Source of the DNA: Deltaproteobacteria bacterium
GTDB taxonomy: Bacteria; Desulfobacterota; Desulfobacteria; Desulfobacterales; Desulfosarcinaceae
DNA length: 33,199 nt
Direction of reading: 5' to 3'
Assembly: GCA_020444075.1 (NCBI GenBank)
Contig: JAHLLR010000056.1
Coordinates: 1-33,199, forward strand
Shown: piece by piece, positions 1 to 7,414 of the stretch
Numbering within the stretch: the first letter of the stretch is position 1
Layout of the letters: the number at the start of each line of letters is the position of its first letter
Position numbers and translations under genes: made by a program
Notes under the pieces: model-generated
Told to the model about the DNA's origin: nothing
Seen by the model: the letters and a program-made list of their open reading frames with translations, nothing else
The model's database searches: none

Positions 1-155
1 AGAGCCATCCCGTTTTTGTTGATTTTCCCGACGGGGAGTTTGCAAGACGGACAGACGTCTACGTTCAGGGGCATGTATTCCATGCATTCCGGGCATTTTT
101 TAGAGATATACCCGTAAGATTTGCCGGAATCGATAGAGCCGTGTGGTGTTTTCAT
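1..155 (-). CDS. Small zinc-ribbon protein, N-terminal part only
   Basis: The first 51 codons of a minus-strand gene that runs off the left edge. The ATG is at 155-153. The visible protein begins MKTPHGSIDSGKSYGY and then has two cysteine pairs, CPEC and CPSC, about a dozen residues apart, the usual layout of a small zinc ribbon or rubredoxin-like knuckle. No signal peptide or membrane segment is seen in this part. It lies 54 bases downstream of the PpiD-like gene on the same strand and could be cotranscribed with it. Function is unknown; metal binding is inferred only from the CxxC pairs. It may be a short stand-alone zinc-ribbon protein or the head of something larger. Confidence 0.6.
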   Translation of the reverse strand, partial: MKTPHGSIDSGKSYGYISKKCPECMEYMPLNVDVCPSCKLPVGKINKNGMA

Positions 156-209
156 GGGAAACCCATCTTGTTTTTTTTCTAACGCAGGAGACTGTTCAGG
201 GACGACCCG

Positions 210-2102
210 TTATTCCAGATACGCTTTTTCGATGGTTATCTGGCTGTCGGCTTTCCGTGCATCGATCCAATCCTGGATCACCGTCTTTTGCTTCTGTCGA
301 AGGAGCCTGCTATTGATGTCGCCTTTCTCGGCTTCAAAACCGTCGGCTTCGGGCGCTTTTCTCTCTGACAGCCGTAGCAGATAGAAGCCCGCGGTTCCCT
401 TTACCGGCCCTTCGGTTGCATTTCCGGGCGAAGATAGCTGAAAGGCCGCTTCAGTGAATTTGGGGTCCGAACCAATATCCGGAATCGGTTCGTTGCGCGT
501 GAACCGGCCGGTGTGCTTTATTTCCACGCCATGAACGGAGGCGCTTTCTTCGAGCGATTTTCCCGTACGCAGTTCTGCCGACATTGCTTCGACATCCTCG
601 CTGGCTTTGTCGGCCTGCATTTTCTCGGTCAGATCCGCTTCCACGCGTGATTTTACAGCCTCCAGTTCAGGAATGACAGCTTCGATGGTTTCCGTGGGCT
701 GAATGAGGTAATACCGACCGCCGATATCCTGAATGTCGCTGATTTCATCAGTCTGGAGGGCAAACGCGGCGGCGGCGAACGCCCCTTTGTCCCTGCCCAG
801 TACGTCCGGTCCCCGGCGGCTGAAGGAACCGGTTTCCATCACGGCAAGCCCGAATATCTTCGCATTTTTGACCAGATCGTCCTTCTCAAAACAGCCCTCA
901 TAGAATTTTTCCGCCTTGTCGTAGGCCAGATTCCGTGATTTCCTAACGGTCAGGGCGTCGATAATCTGTTCTCTGCTTTGTTCAATCGTTTTGGTGGACG
1001 CTTCTTCCACGGATTCCACCTTGATGACATGCCACCCGAACTGGGTTTTTACCGGATCGCTGATTTCCCCCGCAGACATGGAAAATGCCTTGTCGGCAAA
1101 GGGTTTGACCATCTGGGATTGCTGGAACTTGCCCAGATAGCCGCCCCGGTCTTTGGTGGGGCCCTCCGAATAGGTTTTTGCCAGTTCGGCAAAGTCCTGG
1201 CCGCCCTTGGCCATCTTTGTGATCGCTTCCGCCCGGGTTTTGGCTGCCAGATCGGCTTCTTCGTTTGCGCCCGGATCTACTTTGATCAGAATATGGCGTG
1301 CCTCTACGGTTTTTTCGGTTTTGAATTCATTGATATTGGAGTCATAGTAATCCGTGATTTCATCTTCATCAATCTTAACCTGATTTTTATAGGCCTCCGG
1401 GTCGAACACCACATATCGGGCCTTGATCATCGGATCGGTTTTGTAGTTTTCTTTTTTGGCCTCGAAATAGGCTGCAATCTCTTCTGCCGAAGGTTTGATA
1501 TTCGTGTATCGGGCAGGCTCGAACAGAACGTAGTCGATGTTGACTGACGTGTTCTGCCAGTCATACCACTGGCGTGCTTCCGCTTCGGACACCTTTGCTG
1601 CACCCATGATGATCCGGGTGAGTTTTTGACCCAGTAAAACGTTTTTCTGATCCGCTTCAAACTCTTCCGGAGAGAGATGGACCTGGGCAAGGATGCTGCG
1701 ATAGCGGCGACTGTCAAAGGATCCGTTGTTCTGAAAGACAGCCGTTTGCTTGATCGATTCGGCAACCTCGGCGTCAGAAACCCGCAGGTCAAGTTTCTTT
1801 GCCTCCTGAAGTAAAATGGTGCGGTCGATCAGTTGATTCAGCGCCTGGTTTTTGACCTGGAGCATTTCAATCATGTCATCATTCAGACTGGAACCGAACC
1901 GTTGACGATATTGATCAAGCAGGTTGTTGTATGCGCGCCGGTAATCAACAACCGAGATGATTTCATCGTTGACGACGGCAACCTTGGATGCCTCCCGGGA
2001 ACGGAAACTGCCCACGCCCCAGAATACGAAAACGATTACGATAGCAAACAGAATTACTTTGATCATCCAACTACCAGCTTGTTTCCGCATCACATTGAGC
2101 AT
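210..2102 (-). CDS. Membrane-anchored PpiD/SurA-like peptidyl-prolyl isomerase chaperone
   Basis: A 630-residue protein with the architecture of PpiD: a short cytoplasmic N-terminus, one membrane anchor (about residues 12-30, hydrophobic ending FVFWGVG), a SurA-type helical chaperone region (about 35-260) and a parvulin PPIC domain (about 265-365, opening with VEARHILIKVDP and including GGYLGKF and FGWHVIKV). A weaker rotamase-like segment follows near residues 480-610. Such proteins sit on the periplasmic face of the inner membrane and help fold exported and outer-membrane proteins. The ATG at 2102 has GAGGT upstream with a good gap. The length matches the PpiD family (about 620). The exact orthologue name is not certain because SurA_N/PPIC proteins vary in this phylum. 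Confidence 0.88.
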   Translation of the reverse strand: MLNVMRKQAGSWMIKVILFAIVIVFVFWGVGSFRSREASKVAVVNDEIISVVDYRRAYNNLLDQYRQRFGSSLNDDMIEMLQVKNQALNQLIDRTILLQEAKKLDLRVSDAEVAESIKQTAVFQNNGSFDSRRYRSILAQVHLSPEEFEADQKNVLLGQKLTRIIMGAAKVSEAEARQWYDWQNTSVNIDYVLFEPARYTNIKPSAEEIAAYFEAKKENYKTDPMIKARYVVFDPEAYKNQVKIDEDEITDYYDSNINEFKTEKTVEARHILIKVDPGANEEADLAAKTRAEAITKMAKGGQDFAELAKTYSEGPTKDRGGYLGKFQQSQMVKPFADKAFSMSAGEISDPVKTQFGWHVIKVESVEEASTKTIEQSREQIIDALTVRKSRNLAYDKAEKFYEGCFEKDDLVKNAKIFGLAVMETGSFSRRGPDVLGRDKGAFAAAAFALQTDEISDIQDIGGRYYLIQPTETIEAVIPELEAVKSRVEADLTEKMQADKASEDVEAMSAELRTGKSLEESASVHGVEIKHTGRFTRNEPIPDIGSDPKFTEAAFQLSSPGNATEGPVKGTAGFYLLRLSERKAPEADGFEAEKGDINSRLLRQKQKTVIQDWIDARKADSQITIEKAYLE

Positions 2103-2154
2103 TCACGACCTCTTCTTTGGATCATATTGCCGATCCCTGAATTTTTATTGTGTT

Positions 2155-2296
2155 GAGCCACTTTCAAAACGCCCCATTTCGGCCAATATCGGCGTTGGGC
2201 TCACATTTCAATCCTCAACGTAGCGCGGCTGCGCCTGCGGTTGAAATGTTCGCCCGCCTTGATCTTGACCGAACTGAAACGTTTTGAAACAGGCTC
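2155..2296. mobile_element. MITE-like inverted-repeat element, 142 bp
   Basis: The two ends are a 17-bp imperfect inverted repeat: GAGCCACTTTCAAAACG at 2155-2171 and CGTTTTGAAACAGGCTC at 2280-2296, 15 of 17 paired. Complementarity continues inward with interruptions (TTCGG and CAA..ATC blocks) to a perfect 9-bp pair ACATTTCAA (2203-2211) / TTGAAATGT (2241-2249), so most of the element is one long imperfect stem with a loop of about 29 bases. The 4-base word TGTT lies directly outside each end (2151-2154 and 2297-2300), as expected of a target-site duplication. It has no coding capacity. The IS family that might mobilise it was not identified, and no second copy was noticed in this window. Confidence 0.6.
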
Positions 2297-2556
2297 TGTT
2301 GTCTATCTTTTCCGGTCTGCCGCCGGAACCCTGAAAAACCGCTGTCCCTGACAGCCATCGCCGCCCGTTGCCCTATCATTGAGCTATAACACTAAAATAT
2401 CTCATCTTTTCAAACGATTGACATTAAATGCTGCCGCGCACTTTGTCAACAGTTTACCGCTTGCCAGTGGCCATTTGAAAAACCAGGGGTGGTGTTCTCA
2501 GCAACTTCCGGTGTCCGGTCAACCCCACATTGCCAAATAGGAACTGACCACTGAAA
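2297..2556. other. Noncoding stretch between the inverted-repeat element and the tRNA
   Basis: No convincing gene is seen. A minus-strand promoter-like pair for the PpiD-like gene is possible: TTGACA (read from plus 2449-2444), a 17-base spacer, then TAATGT (plus 2426-2421). The -35 is perfect but the -10 is poor. If real, the 142-bp inverted repeat lies inside the PpiD-like leader RNA. A plus-strand TTGACA at 2418-2423 faces it but has no matching -10. Confidence 0.35.
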
Positions 2557-2583
2557 TTAAAAATTGCGTGTTAAAAATTGCGT
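2557..2583. repeat. Two 13-bp direct repeats before the tRNA promoter
   Basis: TTAAAAATTGCGT occurs at 2557-2569 and again at 2571-2583, a period of 14 bases. The second copy ends on the first base of the tRNA -35 box. It could be an A-rich upstream activating element or a slippage duplication. Confidence 0.6.
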
Positions 2584-2611
2584 TGACATGGAAAACCGAT
2601 TTTGTTAGGTT
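2583..2611 (+). promoter_or_regulatory. Sigma-70-type promoter of tRNA-Ala
   Basis: A perfect -35 TTGACA at 2583-2588, a 17-base spacer, and a -10-like TAGGTT at 2606-2611. The tRNA starts 15 bases further on, so the mature 5' end is close to the expected start of transcription. The -10 is weak, but an A/T-rich stretch lies directly upstream. Confidence 0.6.
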
Positions 2612-2625
2612 GCCTTTTCATTTTC

Positions 2626-2701
2626 GGGGCTGTAGCTCAGCTGGGAGAGCGCATGACTGGCAGTCATGAGGTCAGGGGTTCGATCCCCCTCAGCTCCACC
2701 A
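2626..2701 (+). tRNA. tRNA-Ala (anticodon GGC)
   Basis: A complete 76-base cloverleaf with CCA encoded. The acceptor stem pairs GGGGCTG (2626-2632) with CAGCTCC (2691-2697), with one G-U pair. The D arm is GCTCAGCTGGGAGAGC, the anticodon stem-loop is CATGA-CTGGCAG-TCATG with anticodon GGC, and the T arm contains GGTTCGATCC. The discriminator base is A at 2698, followed by CCA at 2699-2701. GGC reads GCC and GCU alanine codons. It stands alone rather than inside an rRNA operon and has its own promoter and terminator. Confidence 0.97.
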
Positions 2702-2710
2702 AAAAATACG

Positions 2711-2746
2711 AAAGGGGCACGCTTATTGTCAGCTGCCCCTTTTTTA
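2711..2746. terminator. Rho-independent terminator, probably bidirectional
   Basis: AAAGGGGCA (2711-2719) pairs perfectly with TGCCCCTTT (2734-2742), and a T run continues to 2745. On the other strand the stem is followed, after a few bases, by a T run (plus-strand A run at 2701-2706). It can therefore end both the tRNA transcript and the convergent SLOG-gene transcript. Confidence 0.85.
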
Positions 2747-2762
2747 TTGGTTCAACGCCGCT

Positions 2763-3224
2763 TCACTGCAGGGTGTGTGTCATGATATTGATGGTGTCCT
2801 TGTAAATGTCAGGATCATGGCTGGCGCGTGGCCCGGCCACGTTGAGGATCTCGATCCGGTTCATTTCGATCCAGGAGGCGACCAGCGAGCCTGCCTCCGA
2901 CGGCCGTTGACCTATGGACAGGTCGATGTGCAGCAACTGCTTGCCGTGCTTCAGCGCCATCCTCCGGGTATAGTCGGTGCCGCCGATTGGGCGGCCGCGG
3001 GAGATGATCAGGGTGCCGTCTGAATCCATCACATTTTTTTCCGTACGGGCTTCATAATCGCTCGTGGGCATTTCCTGCAGCTGGTAGCGGGAAGGCAGGG
3101 CGCCGTCTTCGGCCAGGCGTCCCTTGGGAACCCACCCGCCGTGGGCGATTCCCAACCGGATGGCCACATCCAGGGCCGCTCGGTCCACGCCGGTCTGTCC
3201 GCCGGAAATAATTTTTTTCAACAT
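2763..3224 (-). CDS. SLOG-superfamily protein, circularly permuted YpsA type (putative molybdenum carrier)
   Basis: A 153-residue protein starting MLKKIISGGQTGVDRAALD and containing GGWVPKGRLAEDG. These are the signature segments of the family annotated as putative molybdenum carrier and later placed in the SLOG superfamily (cpYpsA), which is thought to bind nucleotide-derived ligands. No enzymatic role is established, and the molybdenum name is historical. The reading frame is open further upstream, but the ATG at 3224 is chosen because the family begins at this glycine-rich strand and AAAGGA lies upstream. It is the last gene of a three-gene minus-strand operon, 14 bases after the response-regulator stop, which suggests ligand sensing or signalling linked to that regulator (inference). 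Confidence 0.8.
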   Translation of the reverse strand: MLKKIISGGQTGVDRAALDVAIRLGIAHGGWVPKGRLAEDGALPSRYQLQEMPTSDYEARTEKNVMDSDGTLIISRGRPIGGTDYTRRMALKHGKQLLHIDLSIGQRPSEAGSLVASWIEMNRIEILNVAGPRASHDPDIYKDTINIMTHTLQ

Positions 3225-3238
3225 GGTCGCGTTATCCT

Positions 3239-3613
3239 TTATATTGGGGTGTCCATGGTACGGCTCAAGACCGCCTTGATCTCCTCCATGGTGGCGGGTT
3301 TGCCGATGGCTCCGTCGAATCCGGCCCGCTCCAGTCGCTCGGGACTGTATAGGTGCGCATGGCCGGAAAAGGCGTAAACACAGACGCTCGGCCGAACCTG
3401 CTTGATCTGCTCGCAAAGGTCCATTCCGTCGATTTCCGACATGATGAGATCAATGAAAATCAGGCTGAACGCCTGCTTTTCAACCATCGCCAGGGCTTGC
3501 TGGGGGTTGTCGGTGGTCTTTGCATCAAACCCGATCCGCCCGAGAATCTCTTTCATCATTTCCAGTTGGTCGGACTCGTTGTCTATTACCAGGATGGTTC
3601 CTTTTTCGGCCAT
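3239..3613 (-). CDS. Single-domain response regulator (CheY-like receiver)
   Basis: The 124 residues are one receiver domain and nothing else. The phosphoacceptor is Asp55 in LIFIDLIMSE, the switch residue is Ser83 in YAFSGH, and the conserved lysine is Lys105 in IGKPAT. The N-terminal acidic pair is D11-N12 rather than the usual two acids, which may alter magnesium binding. There is no output domain, so it must act by protein contact or as a phosphorelay carrier. A strong ribosome site, AGGAGGTGAT, sits just before the ATG at 3613 and overlaps the last codons and stop of the Smr gene, implying coupled translation. No histidine kinase lies nearby. Confidence 0.9.
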   Translation of the reverse strand: MAEKGTILVIDNESDQLEMMKEILGRIGFDAKTTDNPQQALAMVEKQAFSLIFIDLIMSEIDGMDLCEQIKQVRPSVCVYAFSGHAHLYSPERLERAGFDGAIGKPATMEEIKAVLSRTMDTPI

Positions 3614-3614
3614 A

Positions 3615-3884
3615 TCACCTCCTTTTCAGCGTCACCAGCGTTGCCCCCCATCCCCCGGCATCTGCAGGAGCGCCTTCAAACCCCTGAACGCGCAAATCCT
3701 TTTCCAGCAAGGCATGGACCCTCGAACGCATCACGCCGCTGCCTTTGCCGTGAATGATCCGCAGGTCATAGATGCTGGATTCCAGGCAGGCGTCGATATA
3801 GTCCTGCATCAGCCCTTTGAGTTCGCCGGGGGCGAAGGTGTGAAGGTCAAGGACACCGTCTATGGGAACGACTACCGGATCCAT
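3615..3884 (-). CDS. Small Smr-domain protein
   Basis: An 89-residue protein that is essentially one Smr domain, the fold at the C-terminus of MutS2. The motifs are LDLHTF near residue 12 and the glycine-rich IIHGKGSGVMRSRVHALL in the middle. Smr domains bind nucleic acid and many are nucleases; stand-alone ones have been linked to RNA or DNA cleavage. The frame is open for 24 more codons upstream, but those residues do not resemble the family. The ATG at 3884, preceded by GGGA, gives the family start. It is the first gene of the Smr, receiver and SLOG operon. Its substrate cannot be told from sequence. Confidence 0.85.
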   Translation of the reverse strand: MDPVVVPIDGVLDLHTFAPGELKGLMQDYIDACLESSIYDLRIIHGKGSGVMRSRVHALLEKDLRVQGFEGAPADAGGWGATLVTLKRR

Positions 3885-4210
3885 GATTATCCCGCAGTTC
3901 CTGATTGATTGCGTCGGTGGTGCTATGCTTAGCGGTTTGATACAAGCATAACCCAAACCCGTTCAAGGGGCAAGCCAGTAAGGTGCACGGGCGATCGGAC
4001 GGCAACAGAAACGTTGTCCTTTAAAAAAATCAATCCGATTGCCGGGCGGACACGCCTGCAACTGAAGAAAAACCACTCTGAAATGAGCCGGTTTGGCTTT
4101 TCCATCTGATGTGACTGTGGTAAGAGAAACGATACCAAAATTGGAATGCATTGCCCGTGTCCAAAAACGGTTTTTCCACGACCCTATAGGTGTCCAATGG
4201 TGGTGAAGTT
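3885..4210. promoter_or_regulatory. Divergent intergenic region; candidate promoter for the Smr operon
   Basis: No gene is supported in these 326 bases. For the minus strand a candidate promoter is TTGAAC (plus 3966-3961), an 18-base spacer, and TATCAA (plus 3942-3937). An inverted repeat TATGCTT (3924-3930) / AAGCATA (3944-3950) with a 13-base gap straddles this -10 and could be an operator. No convincing aroB promoter was found on the plus strand. Confidence 0.4.
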
Positions 4211-5245
4211 ATGAAAAAGTTGTTGGTTCGAGGAGCCTCCGGATCCTCTCAAATTATGGTTGGGGAGTCGATTGACAATCTGAAGCAATATATTGACGGG
4301 CGCCGCCCGGTGATCATTACCGACACCACGGTCGCCGGGCTTTACCAAAAACAGTTTCCCGCCTGCCCGATTATTTCCATCGGTTTGGGAGAGAAGATCA
4401 AAACCGTGGAGACGGTGACGACCCTTTTCAGTCAACTCGTAGACCTGGAGGCGGATCGATCCACTCTCATTATCGGCGTCGGTGGCGGCATCGTCTGTGA
4501 CATCGCCGGATTCGTGGCCTCTACCTACATGCGGGGAACGCCCTTCGGTTTTGTCTCCACCACCTTGCTGTCGCAGGTGGATGCCAGCGTGGGGGGAAAA
4601 AATGGAGTGAATTTCGGTGGGTATAAGAATATGGTGGGGGTGTTCAATCAACCCGAGTTCGTCATCTGTGACCTGATGCTGCTCCGAACCCTGCCGTTCA
4701 GGGAGATCCAGTGCGGCTTTGCGGAGATCATCAAGCACGGGGCCATCGCCGATTTCCGCATGTTGGATTTTATAGAAAATCACCGGGATGCCGCCCTGGA
4801 TTTGGATAGGGCCATCGTCGAGCATCTGGTATATCGCTCGATCGAGATAAAAGCGGGTGTCGTCACCCGGGATGAAAGGGAGCACGGGGAGCGGCGCAAG
4901 CTGAACTTCGGGCACACTTTCGGTCACGCCATAGAAAAACTCACGGGTATTCCCCATGGCGAGGCCGTGGGCATCGGTATGGTGATGGCCGCCAAATTGT
5001 CCGTGCAAAAAGGGATGCTGCCTCCTCTTGACGCCAGGCGCCTTGAACGGATCATCGACAGCTACGGGTTGCCTGTTCGGCCACCGGTGAACGCCCCATC
5101 CATGCTTGCGGCGATGCGCAAGGACAAAAAGAGGGAGGGGGGGCGAATCCATTTTGTATTCCTCGACGCGTTGGGCAGTGCCTGCGTGGAAGAGATCTCT
5201 TTGGATGAACTCCATCGACTGGTGAACGCCATGGAGATGAGATAA
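4211..5245 (+). CDS. aroB: 3-dehydroquinate synthase
   Basis: Converts DAHP to 3-dehydroquinate, the second step of the shikimate pathway to aromatic amino acids, using NAD and a divalent metal in the cytoplasm. The 344 residues show the NAD-binding loop GVGGGIVCDIAG (about 89-100), the TTLLSQVDASVGGKNGVN segment, and metal ligands Glu172 (AEIIKHG), His235 (FGHTFGH) and His249 (PHGEAVG). The length is near the family norm. A GTG seven codons upstream at 4190 is possible, but the ATG at 4211 follows GGTGA and fits the usual N-terminus better. The next gene starts 13 bases after the stop, so the two are probably cotranscribed. Confidence 0.95.
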   Translation: MKKLLVRGASGSSQIMVGESIDNLKQYIDGRRPVIITDTTVAGLYQKQFPACPIISIGLGEKIKTVETVTTLFSQLVDLEADRSTLIIGVGGGIVCDIAGFVASTYMRGTPFGFVSTTLLSQVDASVGGKNGVNFGGYKNMVGVFNQPEFVICDLMLLRTLPFREIQCGFAEIIKHGAIADFRMLDFIENHRDAALDLDRAIVEHLVYRSIEIKAGVVTRDEREHGERRKLNFGHTFGHAIEKLTGIPHGEAVGIGMVMAAKLSVQKGMLPPLDARRLERIIDSYGLPVRPPVNAPSMLAAMRKDKKREGGRIHFVFLDALGSACVEEISLDELHRLVNAMEMR

Positions 5246-5258
5246 GTGACCTGAGCCG

Positions 5259-6410
5259 ATGCGTTTTCTCTTTCTGGAACCCTTTTACGGCGGCTCCCAT
5301 CGAGACTTTGCCGAGGGCCTTGTGGCCCATTCCCGCCATGATATCCATCTGGCGACCCTGCCCGCCCGATTCTGGAAATGGCGCATGCGCGGGGCGGCCC
5401 TTCACTTTGTTCAAACGATAGGGGACCTGGCATCCTTTGACGGGATTATCACCACCGGCCTGATGAGCCTGGCGGATTTCACCGCGCTGTGCGGTGAAAT
5501 CCGTCCGCCGGCAATGGTTTATTTTCACGAAAATCAACTCACTTATCCACTGGCTCCCGGTGAGCAGATGGACCTGCAGTTCGGTTTCACAGACATCACC
5601 ACCGCCCTTTGCGCAGACCGGATCCTGTTCAATTCCCGATTTCATTTTGATCAGTTTTTCACCATTCTTCCCGGTTTTATCGGCCAGATGCCCGAGTTCA
5701 AGCCTCGGTGGGCCATTGAAGCCATCCGGAGTAAAGCCGGCATTCTTCACCCAGGCTGCCGCTTTGCTGCAACATCTTCTGAACCGGCGCCGTTGCCTCC
5801 GGGGCCGCCATTGATCGTCTGGAACCACCGCTGGGAATTTGACAAGAATCCGGAGGCATTCTTTGACGCCCTTGACCGAGTGGATCGAATGGGGGTTGAT
5901 TTCAGGCTGGCCCTTCTGGGTGAGAACTATCGGACCGAACCAAAAGTGTTTTTCGAAGCCAAATCCCGTTTTGCCGACAAGATCGTTCACACCGGTTTTG
6001 CACTCTCGAAGAACGAGTATGCGGGCTGGCTCAGGAAGGGGTTTGTCGCAGTGAGCACGGCCATCCAGGAGAACTTCGGCATCGCCATGGTTGAAGCCAT
6101 GCGACAGGGTTGCCTGCCGCTGCTGCCTCGCCGGCTCTCCTACCTGGAAATCCTTCCCTCCGCGTTTCATGATGTTTTCTTGTATCGTGACGATGATGAA
6201 CTGGTGCGTAAACTGGCCGATATGTTGCGCTACCCTCAACGCTATGTCGGACATCGACCGGTGCTGTCGGACCTGATGGCGCGGTATGCCTGGCCGGCGG
6301 TCATCGACCGCTACGACCGGGAGTTGGAATTGCTGACGGAGGGCGGAAGACGGAATACTGAGGACAACAGACGGACGACTGAAGCCCGATTGCCAGAGCA
6401 AGATTTCTGA
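5259..6410 (+). CDS. tRNA-queuosine alpha-mannosyltransferase-like glycosyltransferase (DUF3524/GTDC1 family)
   Basis: A 383-residue GT4-type glycosyltransferase. The N-terminus MRFLFLEPFYGGSHRDFA and the later VYFHENQLTYPL are hallmarks of the DUF3524 family, whose animal member GTDC1/QTMAN mannosylates queuosine in tRNA-Asp. The C-terminal Rossmann half has VWNHRWEFDKNP and a donor-site segment ENFGIAMVEAMRQGCLP resembling the GT4 EX7E region. A bacterial member may modify queuosine tRNA in the same way, but that is inferred from family membership alone. The last 25 or so residues are polar and repetitive (GGRRNTEDNRRTTE) and look like a disordered tail. It follows aroB closely; no queuosine synthesis gene is in the window. 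Confidence 0.8.
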   Translation: MRFLFLEPFYGGSHRDFAEGLVAHSRHDIHLATLPARFWKWRMRGAALHFVQTIGDLASFDGIITTGLMSLADFTALCGEIRPPAMVYFHENQLTYPLAPGEQMDLQFGFTDITTALCADRILFNSRFHFDQFFTILPGFIGQMPEFKPRWAIEAIRSKAGILHPGCRFAATSSEPAPLPPGPPLIVWNHRWEFDKNPEAFFDALDRVDRMGVDFRLALLGENYRTEPKVFFEAKSRFADKIVHTGFALSKNEYAGWLRKGFVAVSTAIQENFGIAMVEAMRQGCLPLLPRRLSYLEILPSAFHDVFLYRDDDELVRKLADMLRYPQRYVGHRPVLSDLMARYAWPAVIDRYDRELELLTEGGRRNTEDNRRTTEARLPEQDF

Positions 6411-6472
6411 AGTCAGAAGGTTGCTGAACCGGCCAAGCATTAAACATCCATGAGAAATGAAATTTTCTTTCC

Positions 6473-7414
6473 ATGATACTTAAAATCATTGTGTTGGCGT
6501 CGCTGATTTTCGGGCTGATGGTGAATACCGCACCCGCGGACCAATCGACGAAGAACCGGTTCTTCTACAGTGGCGACGGTTACCTTCACTTGGTAAGCAA
6601 TAAGAGCGGTAAGGCCTTCAAGGGACGCTATCGTAAAGGGTACAGTCAATATCATGCCGACGCTTACAGGGAAATATCGGCTGTTTTCGGCGCGCCATAC
6701 CAATCCTCGCGTCAGGTCCTTTCATTGCGATTGATCGAATTTTTGGATTACCTTGAAGACCGATTGGCACCGGGTGCGGTGCTCACGATTACCTCCGGAT
6801 ACAGGCCCCCGGAATACAACACCCGACTGCGCAAGGGGGGTGCCTTGGCGGCCAAGGCAAGTTTGCATCAATACGGCATGGCCGCTGATTTCATATTGGA
6901 GGGAGTTCCGTCAAAACGGGTATGGGAATACGTGCAATCGATAGGATTTGGCGGAACCGGATATTACCATGGCAAAACGGTGCATGTGGATGTGGGACCC
7001 TCACGGTTCTGGGATGAAAAAAGTTCAGGTGTGGGCACGGGCCTGTCGGATGACAACAAGCTAATTGGCGTGGTAACCGATTACGATGTATATGGTCCCG
7101 GGGAATGGGTGACGTTGCGCTTTATTCGCATGACCGCCTTCCCCATCAGGGTGCAATCGGAATTCAAGCTTATTCCCAGTAAGGTTCCGGGAAATATGGA
7201 AGGTACTCTTGCGTTTAGGCCTGATTCCGGGAAGATAACCGATGACAGGTGTGCTGAATTCGACAATATCGACCAGATGGCTTCGTTGCGGTGGCGCCTG
7301 CCGTTGAATATTTTGCCTGGGCGCTACCTGATTCGTGCTGGTTTTTGTGGCAATTTGTGGGAAAGGATGCCGGAAGACGTTTCTACTCCGGATTTTGAGA
7401 TTCGTTTCCCATGA
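6473..7414 (+). CDS. Secreted M15/YcbK-like (DUF882) murein peptidase with a C-terminal extension
   Basis: A 313-residue protein with a signal peptide (about 1-22, ending NTAPA). The catalytic domain (about 60-180) has the zinc-peptidase pattern of YcbK and D-Ala-D-Ala peptidases: [11 protein letters not shown], then His132 and Asp139 in [11 protein letters not shown], and His171 in TVHVDVG. It should cut peptide cross-links in periplasmic peptidoglycan. YcbK itself is only about 180 residues; here some 130 further residues, probably beta-rich, follow without a recognised domain. No clear Shine-Dalgarno precedes the ATG at 6473. The stop abuts the fragment of an ABC ATPase gene, so the 3' end lies at a recombination junction, and the native C-terminus should be compared with relatives. 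Confidence 0.82.
   Translation: MILKIIVLASLIFGLMVNTAPADQSTKNRFFYSGDGYLHLVSNKSGKAFKGRYRKGYSQYHADAYREISAVFGAPYQSSRQVLSLRLIEFLDYLEDRLAPGAVLTITSGYRPPEYNTRLRKGGALAAKASLHQYGMAADFILEGVPSKRVWEYVQSIGFGGTGYYHGKTVHVDVGPSRFWDEKSSGVGTGLSDDNKLIGVVTDYDVYGPGEWVTLRFIRMTAFPIRVQSEFKLIPSKVPGNMEGTLAFRPDSGKITDDRCAEFDNIDQMASLRWRLPLNILPGRYLIRAGFCGNLWERMPEDVSTPDFEIRFP

Noticed and set aside
5052-6440. A 462-codon minus-strand open frame opposite the glycosyltransferase gene
   Set aside because: The plus-strand gene carries the DUF3524 signatures; the antisense frame has no family features.
6450-6476. An eight-codon mini-ORF (MRNEIFFP) whose stop overlaps the M15 peptidase ATG
   Set aside because: It has no ribosome site and is too short to distinguish from chance, although an ATGA overlap can indicate coupling.
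7335-7414. N-terminal extension of the ABC ATPase frame into the M15 peptidase gene
   Set aside because: These codons are the peptidase gene read in another frame; the CGKGCRKTF segment only superficially resembles a Walker A loop.
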